Shown here: one piece after another, positions 1-10,041 of the stretch | How positions within the stretch are numbered: the stretch's first letter is position 1 | Layout: each line of letters begins with the position of its first letter | Assembly: GCA_013297865.1 (NCBI GenBank) | Contig: JAAFIP010000010.1 | Location: forward strand, 99,238-163,237 | Source: Polaromonas sp. | GTDB taxonomy: Bacteria; Pseudomonadota; Gammaproteobacteria; Burkholderiales; Burkholderiaceae_C | Direction: 5' to 3' | DNA: 64,000 nucleotides | Notes under the pieces: generated by a model | Seen by the model: only the letters and a program-made list of their open reading frames with translations | Told to the model about the DNA's origin: nothing | Database searches by the model: none | Translations under genes and position numbers: made by a program

Positions 1-353
1 GCAGCCTTGATGCTGGCGTCCGAGGTCAAATGGCCAATCACTGCCACCACACCCGAGTCGGCCAATTGCTGCGCGACTTTGACAGCCTCGTCGGATTGTG
101 CCTTGTCATCGCCTGATACCAGCTCAAACTTGGCAGATTTGCCATCGAAGGTAAATCCCTTCTTGTTGATCTCGTCAATGGCCAATTGCACGCCGTTTTG
201 CATGTCCTTGCCCAGTCCGCCCAGGTTGCCAGACAGGGGCTGGGCAACGCCGATCTTGATGGTCTCGGGGGTGGGGGTGCAGGCAGCGAAGGTCAAAGAC
301 AGGCTGGCCAGCACGGCAAGCGTGCCCCGACGGGGCAAATTATTAAAGAGCAT
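1..353 (-). CDS. Branched-chain amino acid ABC transporter substrate-binding protein (5' part)
   Basis: The first ~117 codons are present and the rest lies left of the window. Translation begins MLFNNLPRRGTLAVLASLSL, a signal peptide with an n-region RR, then a possible lipobox-like FAAC. The mature start (PETIKIGVAQPLSGNLGGLG) is the typical beginning of periplasmic binding proteins of the LivJ/LivK type (Peripla_BP_6), followed by the GVQLAIDEIN helix and the GHLTSDASI stretch. It should capture amino acids or a similar small solute for an ABC importer in the periplasm. The exact ligand cannot be read from this part. It is transcribed away from groES. Confidence 0.9.
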   Translation of the reverse strand, partial: MLFNNLPRRGTLAVLASLSLTFAACTPTPETIKIGVAQPLSGNLGGLGKDMQNGVQLAIDEINKKGFTFDGKSAKFELVSGDDKAQSDEAVKVAQQLADSGVVAVIGHLTSDASIKA

Positions 354-616
354 GGTGTACCTTTTCATAGTTGTGCATGGGTTATGCGAAAAACGCTTCG
401 GTAAAAGCTGGTATGGATGCTATTGCTGCTGCATGGTGTTTCTATGAAGGTGGCTTGCTCTAATCCGCCAAACTGTGAAGAACTGCCTCTGGCACCACAT
501 GTAAGGCAACAGAAAGCCGACATCCTCACGCCGCCCAGGTCCGGCGCATTTGGCGCTTGCCTGGCCTGCAGACGGGATGGTTTTGCCCTGGAATAGGGTT
601 TTTTGCGGCCGCTGAC

Positions 617-645
617 TTGAAAACGTCACTAAACACCCTTATGAT
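617..645 (+). promoter_or_regulatory. groESL promoter (sigma70 overlapping a sigma32-like site)
   Basis: TTGAAA (617-622) and TATGAT (640-645) are spaced by 17 bp, a near-consensus sigma70 promoter. The same DNA reads CTTGAAA-N13-CCCTTATG, which resembles a heat-shock sigma32 promoter. It abuts the CIRCE operator, so HrcA binding would cover the start site. Assignment is by motif and position only. Confidence 0.7.
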
Positions 646-671
646 TAGCACTCTCTGGACAGGAGTGCTAA
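645..671. promoter_or_regulatory. CIRCE operator (HrcA binding site)
   Basis: TTAGCACTC, nine spacer bases, GAGTGCTAA: a perfect match to the CIRCE inverted repeat. It lies about 100 bp upstream of groES, just after the -10 element. In other bacteria HrcA binds CIRCE and represses groESL until heat shock. hrcA itself is not in the window. Confidence 0.96.
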
Positions 672-774
672 CAATACTGTTGCAGCACTTCAGTCCATTA
701 AGTTTGTGAATGCTAACTTACGGTTAAGTGTTCTGAATTTCTCTCAACCCTTGCAATAATCTTTAGGAGATGCA

Positions 775-1065
775 ATGAAACTACGTCCATTGGCCGATCG
801 CGTGATCGTCAAACGCGTCGACAGCGAAACCAAAACTGCCTCTGGCATCGTCATCCCCGACGCAGCCGCTGAGAAGCCTGATCAGGGCGAAGTCCTGGCT
901 GTAGGCCCAGGCCGCAAAAACGACAAAGGCGAGCTGGTCGCCATGAATGTCAAAGTCGGTGACCGCGTGCTGTTTGGCAAATACAGCGGCCAGACCGTCA
1001 AAGTGGCTGGCGACGAACTGCTGGTCATGAAAGAAGAAGATTTGTTTGCTGTGGTGGAAAAGTAA
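775..1065 (+). CDS. groES: Co-chaperonin GroES
   Basis: 96 residues, normal length for GroES (Cpn10). It begins [14 protein letters not shown] and contains the mobile-loop region ([15 protein letters not shown]) that contacts GroEL, then the conserved [11 protein letters not shown] and [10 protein letters not shown] blocks. A good Shine-Dalgarno (AGGAG) precedes the start. It caps the GroEL ring during ATP-driven folding in the cytoplasm. It is the first gene of a groES-groEL operon behind a CIRCE operator, so heat-inducible control by HrcA is expected. Confidence 0.98.
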   Translation: MKLRPLADRVIVKRVDSETKTASGIVIPDAAAEKPDQGEVLAVGPGRKNDKGELVAMNVKVGDRVLFGKYSGQTVKVAGDELLVMKEEDLFAVVEK

Positions 1066-1160
1066 TCCCTTTGCGGGACAGCCCAAACGACGCGCAAAGC
1101 GCCCGTTTGCTCTGTCCCCAACTGATTAACTCCCCTTTCAGCATTCAATTCACTATTAAT

Positions 1161-1207
1161 TTAATAGCTGCTCCCGCGATATTCTATTGGGCTGGCAGCC
1201 GATTTAA
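1161..1207 (+). repeat. Dispersed Comamonadaceae repeat, copy 1
   Basis: TTAATAGCTGCTCCCGCGAT followed by ATTCTATTGGGCTGGCAGCC and GATTTAA. It sits in the 162 bp groES-groEL gap and is one of eleven copies in the window. Confidence 0.85.
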
Positions 1208-1218
1208 CCCTTATTTAG

Positions 1219-2883
<1,665 letters not shown>

Positions 2884-2944
2884 TCCTTGGATAGCTCTTC
2901 AGGCCATAAGGGTCTGAAGAGCGCCTGAGCGCGTAAACACCAAA

Positions 2945-2977
2945 CCCCTGCAAGGCGTGAGCCTTGCAGGGGTTTTT
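2945..2977 (+). terminator. Rho-independent terminator of groESL
   Basis: A perfect 12 bp stem (CCCCTGCAAGGC / GCCTTGCAGGGG) with a GTGA loop, followed by five T. A second 9 bp hairpin (GCTCTTCAG / CTGAAGAGC) lies just upstream near 2894-2922. Confidence 0.9.
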
Positions 2978-3350
2978 CGTTGAGCGGCCTGGTGGCGCGC
3001 GCATCTACCGATTTGTTAAAAAACGTGACGGCTCGTCACCACGCAATAGTGCTATCGAAGCACCCCGAGACGAATAAAAAATAATATTGATTACAAAAAT
3101 ATCCAGTTTGCCCCCGTTGGCATCGTTTGGGAGGTCGCGGTGCTGGAAACGCCACTAATAGGTAAGCTCAACTAGCGTGGCTGTATATTGTTACAAGAAT
3201 TGACACCGACGCGACTGCTGGCGAATGGATTGTCACCAAGGCGCCAGTTGATGGACTTTCACAGTGGCAATATTTACTTGGGCAGTACGTATCTAAACAT
3301 TCCGTTGCGATTTTATTGCCTTCATCAAATATTAAACATTAGGAGTCATC
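2978..3350. other. Intergenic region, no gene seen
   Basis: About 370 bp of comparatively AT-rich DNA between the groESL terminator and the dehydrogenase gene. No convincing ORF or RNA gene was found. It presumably holds the promoter of the downstream gene; AGGAG at 3341 is that gene's ribosome site. Confidence 0.6.
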
Positions 3351-4622
3351 ATGAGGTTTAAGAAGCAGCATGTATTGTCAGTAATGGGCGCTCTGATGGG
3401 CGTTGTATTTGCAAGCACCGTGTGGGCGCAAGCCAACCTGGACAAACTCAAGCAAATGCGCGTCGCCACGACGGATTTGAACATCCCGCTGGTGCCGCAA
3501 ACTGGGCCCAACGCTGAAGCGATCAAGGAAAACTTGAAGCGCATCAAAATGCCACCAGGTTTTAAGATTTCGCTCTACGCCATCGTGCCAGATGCACGCC
3601 ATATGGCCGTGGCCCCGTCTACCAATATGCTGTTTGTCGGCACCCGCAAAACTACCGTCTGGGCAGTGACCAACCGCAATAGTGGCCCTGCAGCCACCGA
3701 GGTGAAATCCTTTGCACCTTCGCTGAAATTTACCAACCCCAACGGCGTGTGCTGGACCAAGGACGGCTTCCTGATCGTGGCTGAGCACAACCGTATTTTG
3801 AACTTCCCCGCTGCCGAGTTCTTCTATGAAGGCCCGGATGTGGCGGTGATTGAAGTGGTGCCACAAGGCAAGCTGATTCCTGTGGAAGAAGAAAGCTACA
3901 ACCACGGAGCGCGCGTTTGCCGCGTCGGTAAAGACGGCATGCTGTACGTGTCGCTGGGCCAGCCGCACAACGTGCAGCCACGCGACAAGATCAAGCTGTA
4001 CAACGAAGTGGGCATTGGCGGCATGGTGCGAATGAATGCCTTTGACGGCAGCAAGCGCGAGGTGTATGCCACGGGCATCCGCAACTCTGTGGGCCATGAC
4101 TTCAACCCTAAAGACGGCACGCTATGGTTTACCGATAACCAGACCGATGGTATGGGTGACGACATCCCCGCGGGTGAGATCAACCGCATCACCAAGGCCG
4201 GCCAATTCTTTGGCTACCCCTGGAAGCAAGGCAAGACGCGCATCACCGAGCATGGCTACGACAAAGACCCGCTGCCCAACAACATCACCGACCCAGAGGT
4301 GTACATGGACGCCCATGCCGCTGACCTGGGCATGGCGTTCTACACCGGCAAGAAGTTCCCTGCCAAATACCAAGGCGGCATCTTCTCGGCCCAGCATGGC
4401 TCATGGAACCGCACCAATCCAATCGGCGCGCGCATCATGTTCACTAGCTTGAAGGCTGACGGTACTGCCGACAAGACAGAGGTGTTTGCCGACGGCTGGC
4501 TGGACAACGAGACCCGTCAGTACCGTGGCCGCCCCGTTGACGTAGCCAACCTGCCGGATGGCTCGATCCTGGTGTCGGACGATTTTGCAGGTGCAATTTA
4601 CCGCATCAGCTATTCTGAATAA
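3351..4622 (+). CDS. PQQ-dependent sugar (sorbosone/glucose-type) dehydrogenase
   Basis: 423 residues with a signal peptide (hydrophobic stretch ending STVWAQA), so periplasmic. The body is a six-bladed propeller of the soluble glucose/sorbosone dehydrogenase family: SYNHGARVCRVGKDGMLYVS, GIRNSVGHDFNPKDGTLWFT, and the late SAQHGSWNRTNPIGARI and LPDGSILVSDDFAGAIYRIS blocks seen in that family. The cofactor is expected to be PQQ and the substrate an aldose or sorbosone-like sugar, but specificity cannot be read. The cytochrome c gene 67 bp downstream is a plausible electron acceptor. No PQQ biosynthesis genes are in the window. Confidence 0.85.
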   Translation: MRFKKQHVLSVMGALMGVVFASTVWAQANLDKLKQMRVATTDLNIPLVPQTGPNAEAIKENLKRIKMPPGFKISLYAIVPDARHMAVAPSTNMLFVGTRKTTVWAVTNRNSGPAATEVKSFAPSLKFTNPNGVCWTKDGFLIVAEHNRILNFPAAEFFYEGPDVAVIEVVPQGKLIPVEEESYNHGARVCRVGKDGMLYVSLGQPHNVQPRDKIKLYNEVGIGGMVRMNAFDGSKREVYATGIRNSVGHDFNPKDGTLWFTDNQTDGMGDDIPAGEINRITKAGQFFGYPWKQGKTRITEHGYDKDPLPNNITDPEVYMDAHAADLGMAFYTGKKFPAKYQGGIFSAQHGSWNRTNPIGARIMFTSLKADGTADKTEVFADGWLDNETRQYRGRPVDVANLPDGSILVSDDFAGAIYRISYSE

Positions 4623-4644
4623 ATCTTATTGGGTTATTTATACG

Positions 4645-4677
4645 GGGCGCGTGTGCAGGACACGCGCCCATTTTTTT
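4645..4677 (+). terminator. Terminator or attenuator between dehydrogenase and cytochrome genes
   Basis: A 10 bp stem GGGCGCGTGT / ACACGCGCCC with a five-base loop, then seven T. It ends only 12 bp before the cytochrome start, so cytochrome transcription is either read-through or starts within this region. Confidence 0.85.
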
Positions 4678-4688
4678 GAAAGAATGTC

Positions 4689-5036
4689 ATGATGAATCTT
4701 ATGGAAAGATACGGTATTCGCCATTGGCCAGCAGCGCTCGGCATGGTGCTGGCTGCCAGTCTTCATCCTAGTCACGCGGGCGATGCTGCAGCTGGCAAGG
4801 CACGCGCAGGGATGTGCATCACCTGCCATGGTCCGTTAGGCATCAGCCAGTTGCCTAATGCCCCCCACTTGGCTGGGCAGCCTGAAATTTATATGGTGGA
4901 GCAGCTCAAACATTATCGCGACGGCAAGCGCTCTAACGAAGTGATGGCCGTCATTGCCAAAACTTTGACGGACAAGGACATTGAAGACCTGGCCGCTTGG
5001 TACGGATCGATTGTCATTACAGTGAAAGAAAAGTAA
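4689..5036 (+). CDS. Class I c-type cytochrome
   Basis: 115 residues. An N-terminal hydrophobic export segment (AALGMVLAASLHPSHA) is followed by a single haem motif CITCH, then the downstream part of a small cytochrome c fold (LAGQPEIYMVEQLKHYRDGKR and a terminal helix DIEDLAAWYGSI). The sixth ligand is probably the Met in the EVMAVIAKTL stretch. It resembles periplasmic cytochrome c553/c4 halves. It sits directly after the PQQ-type dehydrogenase, so it may take electrons from that enzyme; this link is by context. The start could be either of two adjacent ATGs. Confidence 0.85.
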   Translation: MMNLMERYGIRHWPAALGMVLAASLHPSHAGDAAAGKARAGMCITCHGPLGISQLPNAPHLAGQPEIYMVEQLKHYRDGKRSNEVMAVIAKTLTDKDIEDLAAWYGSIVITVKEK

Positions 5037-5286
5037 ACCCATACAAGTGGGTGTCAGAGTAGCCTGCAACAAGCTGATCATATTGGACACAGCTACCTGT
5101 TGAGTTGGCAAATCTCAATGCACTCTAATGCGCAGAAGATTCTTCCTGTTTGGCAAATGTTTGGCAGTCGCAGCGTGACGCCAGCTCACTGAGCTGGCGA
5201 AAGCTGGTGGCCTGAGCAAGTCTGAGTCAGGCAGGTGCTTTGCATCTTATGAGTTAAATTACCCATATCCAGTTGAAACTAAAAAT

Positions 5287-5718
5287 ATGGGGCAATCCGT
5301 GGTTACCAAAGAGCAAATAGCCGAATTTTTAAAACAGTCTTTCCCCCAAAGCAAATCCACGGTAGAGCAAGTCGGCCCGATGTCGGCCATCGTGCGGCAC
5401 AGCGTGGGGGTGGACGAGCTGCGGCCGGGGGGTACGGTGTCAGGCCCGGTGATGATGGCCACGGCAGATGTGGCTTTGTATGTGGCCATACTGGCGCAGA
5501 TTGGCATTGTGCCGCTGACGGTAACTACCAGTTTGAACATCAACTTTTTACGCAAGCCTGCGGCAGACCGCGACATCCTGGGCCACTGCAAGCTGATCAA
5601 GCTGGGCAAAACACTGGCCATTGGCGAGGTGTCGATCTACTCGGAGGGCAGCCCCGATATGGTGGCGCACGCTACGGGTACCTATGCGATACCGCCTGCG
5701 CGGCATGCCACAATCTAG
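5287..5718 (+). CDS. PaaI-type hotdog-fold thioesterase
   Basis: 143 residues. The sequence has the PaaI/YiiD hotdog pattern: RPGGTVSGPVMMATADVALYVAI on the central helix, followed by VTTSLNINFLRKPA and the terminal strands (GEVSIYSEG, VAHATGTYAI). Such proteins hydrolyse acyl-CoA thioesters in the cytoplasm; the acyl group cannot be told from sequence. It lies 23 bp upstream of yebC in the same direction. The 250 bp before it hold no visible gene. Confidence 0.8.
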   Translation: MGQSVVTKEQIAEFLKQSFPQSKSTVEQVGPMSAIVRHSVGVDELRPGGTVSGPVMMATADVALYVAILAQIGIVPLTVTTSLNINFLRKPAADRDILGHCKLIKLGKTLAIGEVSIYSEGSPDMVAHATGTYAIPPARHATI

Positions 5719-5741
5719 CACTTTTTGAAGGAATATAGGCC

Positions 5742-6458
5742 ATGGGTGCGCAGTGGAAAGCAAAGGGCAAGGAATTGGCGGCCAACGCCAGGGGCAAACT
5801 GTTTGGCCGCCTGGCCAAAGACATCATGGTGGCGGCGCGCAGCGGGGCCGACCCGGCGTCCAACTCCAAGCTGCGCCTGGTGGTGGAGCAGGCACGCAAA
5901 GTGTCGATGCCCAAAGAGACGTTGGAGCGCGCCATTAAAAAAGGCGCGGGCCTGACGGGTGAAGTGGTGAACTTTGAACGCGTGATCTACGAGGGCTTTG
6001 CACCGCACCAGGTGGCCGTGATGGTGGAATGCCTGACCGACAACCTCAACCGCACCGCCCCCGAGATGCGGGTGCTGTTTCGCAAAGGGCAGCTGGGCAC
6101 CAGCGGCTCGGTCAGCTGGGACTTTGACCATGTAGGCATGATCGAGGCTGAGCCTGCAGCAGGTAGCACCACAGACGCTGAAACCGCGGCCATCGAAGCC
6201 GGTGCGCAGGATGTGGAAGCTGGTGAAGAAGCTGGCAGCACCATTTTCATCACAGACGCATCCGATCTGGATGTTGTCTGCCGCGCGTTGCCAGCACAGG
6301 GCTTTACCGTGCTGTCCGCCAAGCTGGGCTACAAGCCCAAAAACCCGGTCGACCCGGCCAACCTGACTGCCGCCCAGCTGGAAGAGGTTGAGGCCTTTTT
6401 GGCTGCCATTGACAGCAACGACGATGTGCAAAACGTCTTTGTGGGGCTGGCAGGCTAA
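5742..6458 (+). CDS. YebC/PmpR family protein
   Basis: 238 residues, full length. The start [22 protein letters not shown] and the blocks [39 protein letters not shown] and [17 protein letters not shown] define the family, as does the C-terminal [20 protein letters not shown]. The family is annotated as transcriptional regulators, and recent work also ties members to relief of ribosome stalling at proline stretches. Which role applies here cannot be told. It probably shares a transcript with the thioesterase gene. Confidence 0.92.
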   Translation: MGAQWKAKGKELAANARGKLFGRLAKDIMVAARSGADPASNSKLRLVVEQARKVSMPKETLERAIKKGAGLTGEVVNFERVIYEGFAPHQVAVMVECLTDNLNRTAPEMRVLFRKGQLGTSGSVSWDFDHVGMIEAEPAAGSTTDAETAAIEAGAQDVEAGEEAGSTIFITDASDLDVVCRALPAQGFTVLSAKLGYKPKNPVDPANLTAAQLEEVEAFLAAIDSNDDVQNVFVGLAG

Positions 6459-6536
6459 AAGAGCGTGGTTTGCCCCAGCCCACCGGGCTAGTGGAAAGCC
6501 CGCTACCCCGGCGCTTTGATGCTGGATTTAATATGA

Positions 6537-6573
6537 CAGTCATATTGCAGTGTTACTGTCACTTTGCTTTGTC
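6537..6573 (+). promoter_or_regulatory. Candidate Pho box upstream of ugpB
   Basis: CAGTCAT-N4-CAGTGTT (6537-6554) and CTGTCAC-N4-CTTTGTC (6556-6573) resemble the PhoB direct-repeat pattern CTGTCAT-N4-CTGTCAT with mismatches. ugp operons are classic phosphate-starvation genes, which raises the prior. Evidence is motif and context only. Confidence 0.4.
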
Positions 6574-6611
6574 CGTTTCCATTTGTTAACTGTTCATACC
6601 CGGAGTTTTCC

Positions 6612-7910
6612 ATGAAATTGCGCTTAACCGCTTTAGCCCTTGCCGCCGCATCCGTGTCGGCCGCCGCCCAAACCGAGATCCAGTGGTGGCATTCCATGAC
6701 CGCCGTCAACAACGAGGTGGTCAACGACCTTGCCAATAATTTCAACGCATCGCAAAAGGCCTACAAAATCGTCCCCACCTTCAAAGGGACCTATACCGAG
6801 TCGTTTACCGCAGCCGTTGCAGCCTTCCGCGCAGGCAATGCGCCCCACATCCTGCAGGTGTTTGAAGTAGGCACCGCCACTATGATGTCCAACAAAGGCG
6901 TGACCGTGCCGGTGGGCAAAATGATGAAAGACGCCGGTGAAAAGTTTGACCCCAAAACCTTTGTCTCTGCTGTGGCTGGCTATTACACCGCCCCCAACGG
7001 CGAAATGCTGAGCTTCCCGTTCAACAGCTCCACCACGGTTTTCTATATCAACAAAGACGCTTTCAAAGCCGCTGGTATCGACACCACCAAGCCCCCAGCA
7101 ACCTGGCCTGAGGTGGCCCTGGCAGCCGCCAAGCTCAAGGCCAGCGGCCACAAGTGCCCGTTCACCACAGCATGGCAGGGCTGGACCCAGCTGGAGAGCT
7201 TTTCTGCATGGCACAACGCTGAATTTGCCACCAAAGGCAATGGCATGCAGGGCGCAGATGCACGCATGAAAGTGAACTCGCCTTTGCACATCCGCCATAT
7301 TGACAACCTGGCCAACATGGCACAGCAGGGCTTGTTCGTCTACAAAGGTCGCTCCAACACCCCGGAAGCCAGCTTCATCTCTGGCGAATGCGCGATGATG
7401 CCGACGTCCACCGGTTTTTACGGCAACGTAGCCAAGAACGCCAAGTTCAGCTGGGCGCTCGCTCCCCTGCCCTACTACCCTGATGTTGCTGGCGCACCGC
7501 AAAACACCGTGATTGGCGGAGCCAGTCTGTGGGTGATGTCGGGCAAAAAATCTGATGAATACAAAGGCATTGCCCAGTTCTTCAGCTACTTGTCCAAGCC
7601 TGATGTGCAGGCCGCATTGCACCAGCGCACTGGCTACCTGCCCATCACCACCGCCGCTTTCAAGATGACCGAGGACTCCGGCTTCTACCAAAAGAACCCC
7701 GGCACCGAAGTGGGCGTGAACCAGATGATCCGCAAGACGACTGACAAGTCACGCGGCATCCGCCTGGGCAACTATGTGCAGATCCGCACTATCGAGGACG
7801 AAGAGCTCGAGCAGGTCTGGGCAGGCAAGAAAACCTCCAAAGAAGCGTTGGACTCTATCGTCTCGCGTGGCAACGACTTGCTGGAGCGCTTTGAAAAGGC
7901 CAACAAGTAA
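6612..7910 (+). CDS. ugpB: sn-glycerol-3-phosphate ABC transporter substrate-binding protein UgpB
   Basis: 432 residues from the ATG at 6612, which gives a clean signal peptide (MKLRLTALALAAASVSAAAQ). The mature protein follows E. coli UgpB closely: WWHSM at the start, YKIVPTFKGTY, AGNAPHILQVFEVGTATMM, SFPFNSSTTVFYINKDAFK, AWQGWTQLESFSAWHN, NTVIGGASLWVM, QRTGYLPIT, GFYQKNPGTEV and the final GNDLLERFEKANK. It binds glycerol-3-phosphate or glycerophosphodiesters in the periplasm. It is the first gene of ugpBAEC and a Pho box-like site lies just upstream. Confidence 0.95.
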   Translation: MKLRLTALALAAASVSAAAQTEIQWWHSMTAVNNEVVNDLANNFNASQKAYKIVPTFKGTYTESFTAAVAAFRAGNAPHILQVFEVGTATMMSNKGVTVPVGKMMKDAGEKFDPKTFVSAVAGYYTAPNGEMLSFPFNSSTTVFYINKDAFKAAGIDTTKPPATWPEVALAAAKLKASGHKCPFTTAWQGWTQLESFSAWHNAEFATKGNGMQGADARMKVNSPLHIRHIDNLANMAQQGLFVYKGRSNTPEASFISGECAMMPTSTGFYGNVAKNAKFSWALAPLPYYPDVAGAPQNTVIGGASLWVMSGKKSDEYKGIAQFFSYLSKPDVQAALHQRTGYLPITTAAFKMTEDSGFYQKNPGTEVGVNQMIRKTTDKSRGIRLGNYVQIRTIEDEELEQVWAGKKTSKEALDSIVSRGNDLLERFEKANK

Positions 7911-7947
7911 TCCCACTGCTGTCGGAAGACTGGATTAAACTGCTTTC

Positions 7948-8829
7948 ATGGACAAACGTGTAGTTTTCAGGTCGTCATGGCTGCCTTGGGCGCTGATAGC
8001 TCCGCAGGTGGTGGTGATTGCAGTTTTTTTCTTCTGGCCTGCCGCACAGGCGCTGCTGCAGTCGGTGCAGCAGTCCAATGCCTTTGGCACCTCGGTGGAG
8101 TTTGTCGGGCTGGATAACTTTCGCAACCTGTGGAACGACCCTACCTATCTGGCCTCGTTCTACACCACGGCGCTCTTTTCTACCCTGGTGGCGGTGCTGG
8201 GTATCAGCATTTCATTGGTGCTGGCTGTCTTTGCGGACCGCATCGTCAAAGGGGCCTTGGCCTATAAAACCCTGCTGATCTGGCCCTACGCAGTGGCCCC
8301 CGCAGTGGCGGGCGTGCTGTGGCTGTTCATGTTTGCGCCCAGTGTGGGCGTGGTGTCCTACTGGCTGCGGCTGATGGGCATTGACTGGAACCACCTGCTC
8401 AACGGCGGGCAGGCCATGACATTGGTCGTCATGGCAGCGGTGTGGAAACAGATTTCTTATAACTTCCTGTTTTTTCTGGCCGGCTTGCAGAGCATTCCCA
8501 AGTCGCTGATTGAGGCTGCCGCCATTGATGGTGCGCGCCCCTGGCGACGCTTCTGGACGATTGTGTTTCCGCTGCTGTCACCCACCACCTTTTTCCTGCT
8601 GGTGATCAACATCGTCTATGCGTTTTTCGACACCTTTGGCATCATCGATGCAGCCACCGAGGGCGGACCGGGCAAAGACACTTCCATTCTGGTCTACAAG
8701 GTGTATTACGACGGTTTCAAGGCGATGGACTTGGGTGGCTCGGCCTCGCAGTCGGTGGTGTTGATGGTGATCGTGGTGGCACTCACTGTGGTGCAGTTCC
8801 GCTTTGTGGAAAAGAAAGTGAACTATTAA
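7948..8829 (+). CDS. ugpA: Glycerol-3-phosphate ABC transporter permease UgpA
   Basis: 293 residues with six predicted membrane segments starting at [20 protein letters not shown]. The ABC permease EAA motif reads [22 protein letters not shown], the coupling helix that contacts the ATPase. Conserved UgpA features include [24 protein letters not shown]. It is the inner-membrane half-channel pairing with UgpE. It lies 37 bp after ugpB and is separated from ugpE by a GC-rich repeat. Confidence 0.95.
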   Translation: MDKRVVFRSSWLPWALIAPQVVVIAVFFFWPAAQALLQSVQQSNAFGTSVEFVGLDNFRNLWNDPTYLASFYTTALFSTLVAVLGISISLVLAVFADRIVKGALAYKTLLIWPYAVAPAVAGVLWLFMFAPSVGVVSYWLRLMGIDWNHLLNGGQAMTLVVMAAVWKQISYNFLFFLAGLQSIPKSLIEAAAIDGARPWRRFWTIVFPLLSPTTFFLLVINIVYAFFDTFGIIDAATEGGPGKDTSILVYKVYYDGFKAMDLGGSASQSVVLMVIVVALTVVQFRFVEKKVNY

Positions 8830-8840
8830 TGCCCCCACGC

Positions 8841-8910
8841 TTGTCACTTCGTGTACTACGCTGCCCCCCGAGGGGGCGCAGCCTTGCTTGGGGCGGCCCG
8901 GCGCGGCGGC
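8841..8910 (+). repeat. GC-rich dispersed repeat between ugpA and ugpE
   Basis: The stretch starting TTGTCACTTCGTGTACTACG and continuing through CTGCCCCCCGAGGGGGCGCA and GCCTTGCTTGGGGCGGCCCG resembles a GC-rich element I recall as common between genes in Comamonadaceae. It contains the palindrome CCCCCCGAGGGGG. It extends the ugpA-ugpE gap to 99 bp. Confidence 0.6.
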
Positions 8911-8928
8911 TCTGCGCTGGAGCGCAGC

Positions 8929-9780
8929 ATGGTTGAACGCCGCCCCTGGCTGACTGCCCTGTCCCATATCGTGCTCATCATGGGGGTGCTGGTGGTGGCG
9001 TTTCCGCTGTACCTCACCTTTGTGGCGTCCACCCACACCGTGCAAGAAATTGTCAAAGCACCCATGCCTTTGCTGCCGGGCACGCACATGGTAGAAAACT
9101 ACACCGCTGCATGGAACGGGACGGGCGGTGGCAACGGCTCCAAAGCCCCTGTGGGGCAGATGATGATGGTCAGCATGGTCAGCGCGCTGGTTATTGCCCT
9201 CGGCAAGATTGCCATCTCCTTGCTGTCAGCGTTTGCCATCGTCTACTTCCGCTTTCCGTTTCGCATGTTTTTCTTCTGGGCCATCTTCGTCACTTTGATG
9301 CTGCCCGTGGAGGTGCGCATCCTGCCCACCTACAAAGTGGTGGCTGATCTGGGCATGCTCAACAGCTATGCAGGCCTTACCGTGCCACTAATCGCCTCGG
9401 CCACAGCCACCTTTTTGTTCCGCCAGTTCTTTTTAACCGTACCTGAAGAGTTGACCGAGGCCGCCCGCATGGACGGCGCTGGGCCGATGCGCTTTTTCAA
9501 GGATGTGCTGGTGCCCCTGTCCAGCACATCGATTGCGGCGCTGTTTGTCATTCAGTTCATCTATGGCTGGAACCAATATCTCTGGCCCCTGCTCATCACC
9601 ACCAACGAAAACATGTACCCGGTAGTTATCGGCATCAAGCGCATGATCTCTGGCGGCGACGCCCAAACCGAATGGAACGTCGTCATGGCCACCGCCCTGC
9701 TGGCGATGATTCCACCTGCGCTGGTTGTGATGCTGATGCAGAAATGGTTTGTTAAGGGCTTGGTGGATACGGAGAAGTGA
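8929..9780 (+). CDS. ugpE: Glycerol-3-phosphate ABC transporter permease UgpE
   Basis: 283 residues from the ATG at 8929. An upstream in-frame extension is encoded by repeat DNA and is unlikely to be translated. It begins [20 protein letters not shown] and has six membrane spans. The EAA motif is [21 protein letters not shown]. The conserved UgpE C-terminal region ([40 protein letters not shown]) is clear. It pairs with UgpA in the inner membrane. Confidence 0.94.
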   Translation: MVERRPWLTALSHIVLIMGVLVVAFPLYLTFVASTHTVQEIVKAPMPLLPGTHMVENYTAAWNGTGGGNGSKAPVGQMMMVSMVSALVIALGKIAISLLSAFAIVYFRFPFRMFFFWAIFVTLMLPVEVRILPTYKVVADLGMLNSYAGLTVPLIASATATFLFRQFFLTVPEELTEAARMDGAGPMRFFKDVLVPLSSTSIAALFVIQFIYGWNQYLWPLLITTNENMYPVVIGIKRMISGGDAQTEWNVVMATALLAMIPPALVVMLMQKWFVKGLVDTEK

Positions 9781-9801
9781 TTTATTTGAAGTTTTAATGC
9801 G

Positions 9802-10003
9802 GACTTCCGGACGCGAAGGGCGCCAAGGTTACGCGAAGGACGCGAAAAAGAGATTCAAAATGAATACCAAGTTTTTTTGTCTCCACACGCACCATTGTTT
9901 GTAAAGTAAATTACAAAAATATCTTTTCTTAATTTTTGTATTTTTTATCTTCTTTCGCGTCCTTCGCGCAACCTTCGCGCCCTTCGCGTCCGGAAGTTCT
10001 GCA
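9802..10003. repeat. Long inverted repeat with GACGCGAAG units
   Basis: Left arm ~9802-9862 (GGACTTCCGGACGCGAAGGG onward) is complementary to right arm ~9941-10003 (ending CCCTTCGCGTCCGGAAGTTC), about 55 bp per arm with few mismatches. The AT-rich loop is about 80 bp. Transcribed, it would form a long hairpin between ugpE and ugpC. A second member of this family lies at 37797-37912. Confidence 0.85.
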
Positions 10004-10041
10004 TTTGGGAAGCTCGATCTTAAAATTCCAGGTTAAAAATC

